Source: Bacillota bacterium
GTDB taxonomy: Bacteria; Bacillota; UBA4882; UBA8346
Length of the DNA stretch: 64,000 nt
Direction of reading: 5' to 3'
Assembly: GCA_023401925.1 (NCBI GenBank)
Contig: JAEXDA010000019.1
Span: 124,001 to 188,000, forward strand
The translations under genes and the position numbers were made by a program. Each line of letters opens with the position of its first letter. Position 1 is the stretch's first letter. The notes below the pieces were generated by a model that saw nothing but the letters and a program-made list of their open reading frames with translations, was not told where the DNA came from and ran no database searches. Shown here piece after piece: positions 60,258-64,000 of this stretch.

Positions 60258-60494
60258 TCAGTGAATGAGTTTTTCCGGACTTTCTTCCTTAAAACCTGAT
60301 TTCCCCATGAAAAGCTGATATTCATTGAGCAGGGCGTCAAATTCATTACTGGCCTGCAATACCTGGGCGTTGGTTACGCCATACTGACTCCAAGCCTTTT
60401 GAAGCTTTTCCCTGGCGAGGCTGAGTTTTATTTTAAGGCAGATCATTTCTACCTGCATTTTCTTTTTCTCATCATAACCATGGTATAACAGCAC
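60258..60494 (-). CDS. Spo0E-like sporulation regulatory protein
   Basis: 78 residues from a GTG with GGAGGG 6 nt away. The two-helix Spo0E pattern is present: ICLKIKLSLAREKLQKAW, then VLQASNEFDALLNEYQ, where SNEFD stands for the usual SQELD active motif. Such proteins dephosphorylate Spo0A-P. This supports a spore-forming host. Confidence 0.75.
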   Translation of the reverse strand: MLLYHGYDEKKKMQVEMICLKIKLSLAREKLQKAWSQYGVTNAQVLQASNEFDALLNEYQLFMGKSGFKEESPEKLIH

Positions 60495-60515
60495 AACTTG
60501 CCCTCCGGTTATCAA

Positions 60516-61052
60516 TTTTGATATAATAAAAGTGATTGTTTATTGTTAGCCTTGTACGTGATGCGGGCCGTTCCCTGTGATATAGGGACAAGCCAATAAT
60601 TAACTAGGGTAAAAGCGATCCGTTCGGCTTATCAATAGGGTCCGCCCTCATTCTATCTTTCTCTCCGCCAATCCTCCATCTTGCTTCCTCCCTGAAGGGA
60701 GAAAGAAAGAATGAGGGTTGGCATCCAAATGGACCGTAGTTTCCAAAATATTTCACCATATACCCTAGATATGGGTAATGATTAGCCCCCGGTGAATGAG
60801 GGTTGCCCTGAATATTTATCAGGATTCTTTTCAACGATTATCTAAAATATATATGGTGAATTAAATTTTATTGTTGTCAGAAATCACTGTTATAAAGCGA
60901 ACGCCTATTTGATTTAACCTGCGTTCCTATCGGACGCGAAGCCCTTCCCATCTGAAGAGAATAATATAGCTGATTCAAGTGGAAGGGTAACCTTAACCCG
61001 CTGTAGTAAAAAGCATTTAGACTGCATAAGATTCGGTTACTCTCCCACTTTA
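60516..61052. other. gene-free, repeat-rich interval
   Basis: No gene is supported. At 60645-60717 an inverted repeat CCCTCATTC.ATCTTTCTCTCC against GGGAGAAAGAAAGAATGAGGG with about 30 nt between can form a long hairpin. An open frame over it (60604-60834) is a by-product of the repeat. Further pyrimidine- and purine-rich blocks follow up to the inverted repeat at 61053. Confidence 0.5.
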
Positions 61053-61098
61053 GGGGGAGAGCAAGAGAGAGGTATAGACCAACAATCAGCCTAGATAG
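61053..61098. repeat. left copy of a long inverted repeat flanking 2.9 kb
   Basis: GGGGGAGAGCAAGAGAGAGG-TATAGACC (61053-61080) is the exact reverse complement of 63950-63977; similarity continues inward with CAGCCTAGATA against CAGTCTAGATA. A small palindrome CTCTCCC/GGGGGAGAG sits at its outer edge. It brackets the XRE, nuclease-like and radical SAM genes. Confidence 0.85.
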
Positions 61099-61152
61099 AT
61101 CCAGATTTTTATTTGTTTTGGCTTTATTTAATATAGCTCATACAACTATTGA

Positions 61153-61202
61153 TTTCCAAATTGGATATCCATTGTCTTTATTTTAATTTCCAATTTGGAA
61201 AT
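61153..61202. promoter_or_regulatory. paired operators upstream of the XRE gene
   Basis: TTTCCAAATTGGA (61153-61165) and the palindrome ATTTCCAATTTGGAAAT (61186-61202) are near-identical sites 20 nt apart, about 55 nt before the XRE gene. They are the likely autoregulatory targets of its product. Confidence 0.65.
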
Positions 61203-61256
61203 TGTCAAGTGTTATTTTTATTTCCTTAAAAAATAAGCTTTACATAGGATGTTAAT

Positions 61257-61487
61257 ATGAAAAAACCCGTTAAAAACTTATTTAAAATTCACCTCATTCA
61301 ACTCAGAGAAGAGGCGAATTTAACCCAAAAACAATTTGCCGAGGCCGTTAAAATTCCCAACAGCACGATCAATCGTTATGAAACCGGTATCCGTGTACCG
61401 GATTTTGACACTCTCATTACCCTCGCCGATTTTTTTGATGTCAGCACCGATTATTTGCTGGGAAGAACGGAGAAACGGAAAGGATAA
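61257..61487 (+). CDS. XRE-family (Cro/C1-type) helix-turn-helix regulator
   Basis: 76 residues, almost only the DNA-binding domain: LREEANLTQKQFAEAVKIPNSTINRYETG, then FDTLITLADFFDVSTDYLLGR. AGGAT precedes the ATG. It probably controls itself through the paired palindromes upstream. Phage or toxin partners are not seen nearby. Confidence 0.9.
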   Translation: MKKPVKNLFKIHLIQLREEANLTQKQFAEAVKIPNSTINRYETGIRVPDFDTLITLADFFDVSTDYLLGRTEKRKG

Positions 61488-61560
61488 AATTTCAATCGTT
61501 AGCGGGGAGTAGGGAATGGAAATGAAAAATTTGCTGTTGATCCGGAATTTTCTGCCTTGA

Positions 61561-62589
61561 ATGTTGATTATCCCTATGGTACTCATAGTTTCTTTCCTGC
61601 TATCCATTTGGCTAAGCCAGTACCGGCCTAAAGACAAAACCCCTCTCACGGCCACCCGCCAACCCCTCCCTGTTTTGCAGGCAGGGGAGCCCTTCGCCAT
61701 TACCACTTTCAATATCGGCTATTGCGGCCTTGATGAGAGTCAGGATTTTTTTATGGACGGCGGGACAAGGTCGGGTTCAGGCAGTAAACCTCAAACCCTG
61801 GCGAATCTACAGGCAATTACCGCTTATTTGCAAACTCTGGGCTCTGATTTTCTTTTCATCCAGGAAATTGATAAAAAAGCCAAACGCAGTTTTTACCTGA
61901 ACGAACTTTCTTACATGGACTCGCATTTTCCTGATTATGGAATATCCTTTGCCGTCAACTATAAAGTCCCTTATGTTCCCGTGCCGCTTACTCATCCCAT
62001 GGGTTCTGTCCTTTCCGGTTTGGCGCTGCTTTCACGGTATAAAGCCGATTCCTGGACCCGGTATCAGTATCCGGGACGGGAAAATTGGCCCCGGCAACTG
62101 TTCGAACTGGAGCGTTGCTTTCTGGAAGCCAAAATCCCGCTGGATAACGGCAAAATACTGCTTTTAATTAACTCTCATTTATCCGCCTTCGACAAAGGCG
62201 GCAGGATTCGCAAACTTCAATTGCAGTTCCTAAAAGAACATATAGTGAATGAATATCAAAAGGGTCATTATGTGATTGCCGGGGGTGATTGGAATCACAA
62301 CCTGCCCGCCACCCATCCCGAGAACTTTCTCCATCAGGAAGCTGCCCCTTTTTGGCTGCAAAATCTGCCTGCCGACTTCACGCCGAAGGGATTCCGCTGG
62401 GCCTGTGATCCGGGCATGCCCTCCGTTCGCACGGTTGCAAAACCCTATCATCCAGGATCAAACTACACCGCTGTCATTGACGGTTTTTTGGTCTCTCCCA
62501 ATGTGGATATTGTAAAGGTCCAAGGCCATCAACTTCATTTCGCCAGCAGCGATCACAACCCGGTGACTGCGGAATTTATTTTAAAATGA
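61561..62589 (+). CDS. membrane-anchored endonuclease/exonuclease/phosphatase-family protein
   Basis: 342 residues. A short N-terminal hydrophobic helix (VLIVSFLLSIWL) is followed by the EEP fold: ITTFNIGYCG, FLFIQEID (metal Glu), LLINSHLSAFDKGG, IAGGDWNH (Asp/Asn) and FASSDHNPVTAEF (catalytic His). It may be a phosphodiesterase outside the membrane. The ATG follows the stop of MKNLLLIRNFLP (from 61525) in another frame, so a small indel may have cut the original N-terminus. Confidence 0.88.
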   Translation: MLIIPMVLIVSFLLSIWLSQYRPKDKTPLTATRQPLPVLQAGEPFAITTFNIGYCGLDESQDFFMDGGTRSGSGSKPQTLANLQAITAYLQTLGSDFLFIQEIDKKAKRSFYLNELSYMDSHFPDYGISFAVNYKVPYVPVPLTHPMGSVLSGLALLSRYKADSWTRYQYPGRENWPRQLFELERCFLEAKIPLDNGKILLLINSHLSAFDKGGRIRKLQLQFLKEHIVNEYQKGHYVIAGGDWNHNLPATHPENFLHQEAAPFWLQNLPADFTPKGFRWACDPGMPSVRTVAKPYHPGSNYTAVIDGFLVSPNVDIVKVQGHQLHFASSDHNPVTAEFILK

Positions 62590-62654
62590 AAAACAAAATA
62601 TAATTACAAAGATAAATCAGCTTGGTAGCAACTCAAGTCGCCTATTTATTCTCC

Positions 62655-62802
62655 CGCAGAGGCGCCAAGACGCAGAGTGCGAGATGCGCTTTGCAAGATA
62701 TTTTTGGTAATTGGTGATATTGGTTGCCAACTCGCGAGTAGGATACGCCTAGGCCAAAAAACATAATCTTAAAGCGTTTCTCATTTCTCTGCGCCTCTGC
62801 GC
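62655..62802. repeat. inverted repeat of the CGCAGAGGCGC type
   Basis: CGCAGAGGCGCCAAGACGCAGAG (62655-62677) and CTCTGCGCCTCTGCG (62787-62802) face each other about 110 bp apart. Similar strings are common intergenic repeats in many environmental genomes (from memory). No gene lies in 62590-62880. Confidence 0.6.
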
Positions 62803-62880
62803 GAGATATTCTTTTGATTTTAAATCAATAGATAGCTGATAGATCACTACATCTAAATAATCTGCTGAATTAATCTTATA

Positions 62881-63768
62881 TTAAAATCCCAGTTTCAGCT
62901 GTCTTCCGCCGGCCTTGTTGTTGATTCCTCCAATAATATCGGGCATTTGGTACGCAATCCCATAGTGTTCACATTCCTGCTGAAATAACCGGGATAATTT
63001 TTGATGATGGGGCGAGAAGCATTGATAGGAATTACCGAAGGCCTTGAGGTATTTCCATTTCAAACCGGGATAAAGCTTGTCAAGAGCCCCGTAAAAATAC
63101 TCACGCTGCCCGTCTCTTAAGGTCATACCCATCGAAGAATAAATAAATCTGGCTCCGTTGTCCGCAGCCAATCTGACAATCTCTAAAATATTTTCCGGAG
63201 TGTCGGAAATAAACGGCAAAATAGGCGTCATCAAGACACCGGCATACATCCCCTGACCGCTCAATTTTTTGATAGCCGCAAAACGTTTGGAAGAAGCCGG
63301 AGCCGCCGGTTCAATCCGCCCCGCCAATTCATCATCCGCCGCAGTGATCGTAATCCCGATGCCCACCGGAGCGTGCAGGTTAATTTGTTTCAATAAATCA
63401 ATATCGCCAACCACCAAGTCGCTCTTGGTGATGATGTGAACACCGAAACCGTAGCGGCCGACAAGCTCCAAAGCCCCCCGTGTCAACGCGCAGTCAGCTT
63501 CATGCGGATTATAAGGATCGCTCATGGCGCCCGTGCCGATTAACCCCTTTTTTCTCTTCCCTTTCAATTCTTTTTCAATGATTGCCAAAGCGTTTTCTTT
63601 GGCGACAATCTCATCAAAATTTTTCAACCCGTAACAATCGCTGCGGGAATCGCAATAAATGCATCCATGGCAGCAACCGCGGTAGATATTCATATTATAC
63701 ATGCAACCAAACCAGGATTCAGGATAAGATGTCCGATTAATGATGGTTTTTGCGGGGATGAAATTCAT
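62881..63768 (-). CDS. radical SAM protein, SplB-like (COG1533)
   Basis: 295 residues; ATG 63768 preceded by GAGGTGG, with a GTG two codons earlier as an alternative. The Fe-S motif is YRGCCHGCIYCDSR (CxxxCxxC). GTGAMSDPYNPHEADCALTR and VLMTPILPFISDTPENI are typical of COG1533. It belongs to the spore photoproduct lyase-like group but lacks the long SplB N-terminus. The reaction is not known. It is the last gene inside the inverted repeat pair. Confidence 0.88.
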   Translation of the reverse strand: MNFIPAKTIINRTSYPESWFGCMYNMNIYRGCCHGCIYCDSRSDCYGLKNFDEIVAKENALAIIEKELKGKRKKGLIGTGAMSDPYNPHEADCALTRGALELVGRYGFGVHIITKSDLVVGDIDLLKQINLHAPVGIGITITAADDELAGRIEPAAPASSKRFAAIKKLSGQGMYAGVLMTPILPFISDTPENILEIVRLAADNGARFIYSSMGMTLRDGQREYFYGALDKLYPGLKWKYLKAFGNSYQCFSPHHQKLSRLFQQECEHYGIAYQMPDIIGGINNKAGGRQLKLGF

Positions 63769-63931
63769 TGCCACCTCAATGTTTTTTGGATGTTACTCTG
63801 ATCAATTTTATTTACATATTTTGCACTATTGAAGCCTTCAAGCAAAATTAAGTCATTCATTTATTAAAAATATTTTTTCCTTAAATCCTAGATGAGTTGA
63901 AATAAATAATTTGAGCAAAAGACAAAACAAG

Positions 63932-63977
63932 TATCTAGACTGGCTGTAGGTCTATACCTCTCTCTTGCTCTCCCCCA
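63932..63977. repeat. right copy of the long inverted repeat
   Basis: TATCTAGACTGGCTGTAGG followed by TCTATACCTCTCTCTTGC-TCTCCCCC; the last 28 bp (63950-63977) are the exact reverse complement of the left copy. Its outer edge continues beyond the window. The interval 63769-63931 holds no gene. Confidence 0.85.
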
Positions 63978-64000
63978 ATGGAGCTTTTTAATGAAGCGGA

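Noticed and set aside
60604..60834. 76-codon minus-strand ORF
   Set aside because: Most of it is the inverted repeat at 60645-60717; no ribosome binding site.
62590..62880. CRISPR-like short repeats
   Set aside because: Only one facing pair of CGCAGAGGC-type sequences, no regular spacers and no cas genes.

Overview
The window looks like a chromosomal segment of a low-to-moderate GC Firmicute (Bacillota), probably an anaerobic spore former. Evidence: strong AGGAGG-type ribosome binding sites before almost every gene, canonical sigma-A promoters with 17-bp spacers, a T-box leader, a ZTP riboswitch, a Spo0E-like phosphatase, [4Fe-4S] oxidoreductases, mannose-family PTS genes and a LevR-type sigma-54 activator. 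The lineage below phylum level cannot be fixed from the sequence. I saw no rRNA, tRNA, CRISPR array, phage module or intact insertion sequence.

Layout. 0-9 kb: tandem paralogous membrane proteins, a broken ORF, a DUF1697 gene, a drug-type operon (AraC regulator, GyrI-like protein, ABC ATPase, ABC permease), a LacX-type epimerase, a frameshifted antitoxin-Uma2 fusion gene and a chromate-transporter-family pair. 9.4-12.8 kb: two secreted enzymes, a papain-family protease and a GHL10-type glycoside hydrolase. 13.3-19.3 kb: a decayed island with two histidine-kinase ATPase remnants, a GC-rich truncated hydrolase, a multiply broken NAD(P)-binding protein, a MATE remnant and dispersed repeats, mixed with intact redox genes and a TetR regulator.

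19.3-32.8 kb: the most coherent system. A perfect -24/-12 promoter at 28.52 kb reads leftward into about 9 kb encoding an HPr-like protein without the phosphorylatable His, HPr, enzyme I, PTS IIA, IIC and IID, NagA, IIB, a ChrA-type pair, NagB and a LacX epimerase. Divergent from it lie sigma-54 itself (rpoN) and a LevR-type activator. This is a nearly self-sufficient amino-sugar uptake regulon carrying its own phosphoryl donors, sigma factor and activator.

32.9-42.1 kb: MATE exporter, a SorC-regulated sugar-type ABC importer with a two-domain cyclase-family enzyme, and a PfkB sugar kinase. 42.6-53.9 kb: a DUF3795 protein with a NUDIX-aminoglycoside adenylyltransferase fusion, an intact Phd-like/Uma2 fusion, an apparent T-box leader before a secreted metallophosphoesterase, a methyltransferase behind a leader-peptide attenuator, an aminotransferase, a GNAT protein, a creatininase fragment, a lipoprotein, a Crp/Fnr regulator and a third Uma2 gene.

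53.9-64 kb: a ZTP-riboswitch operon (stand-alone AICAR transformylase, hydrolase, PHP phosphoesterase, GNAT, ArgC), a divergent MarR operon, DUF2461, Spo0E-like, and an XRE regulator, nuclease-like and radical SAM genes lying between copies of a long inverted repeat.
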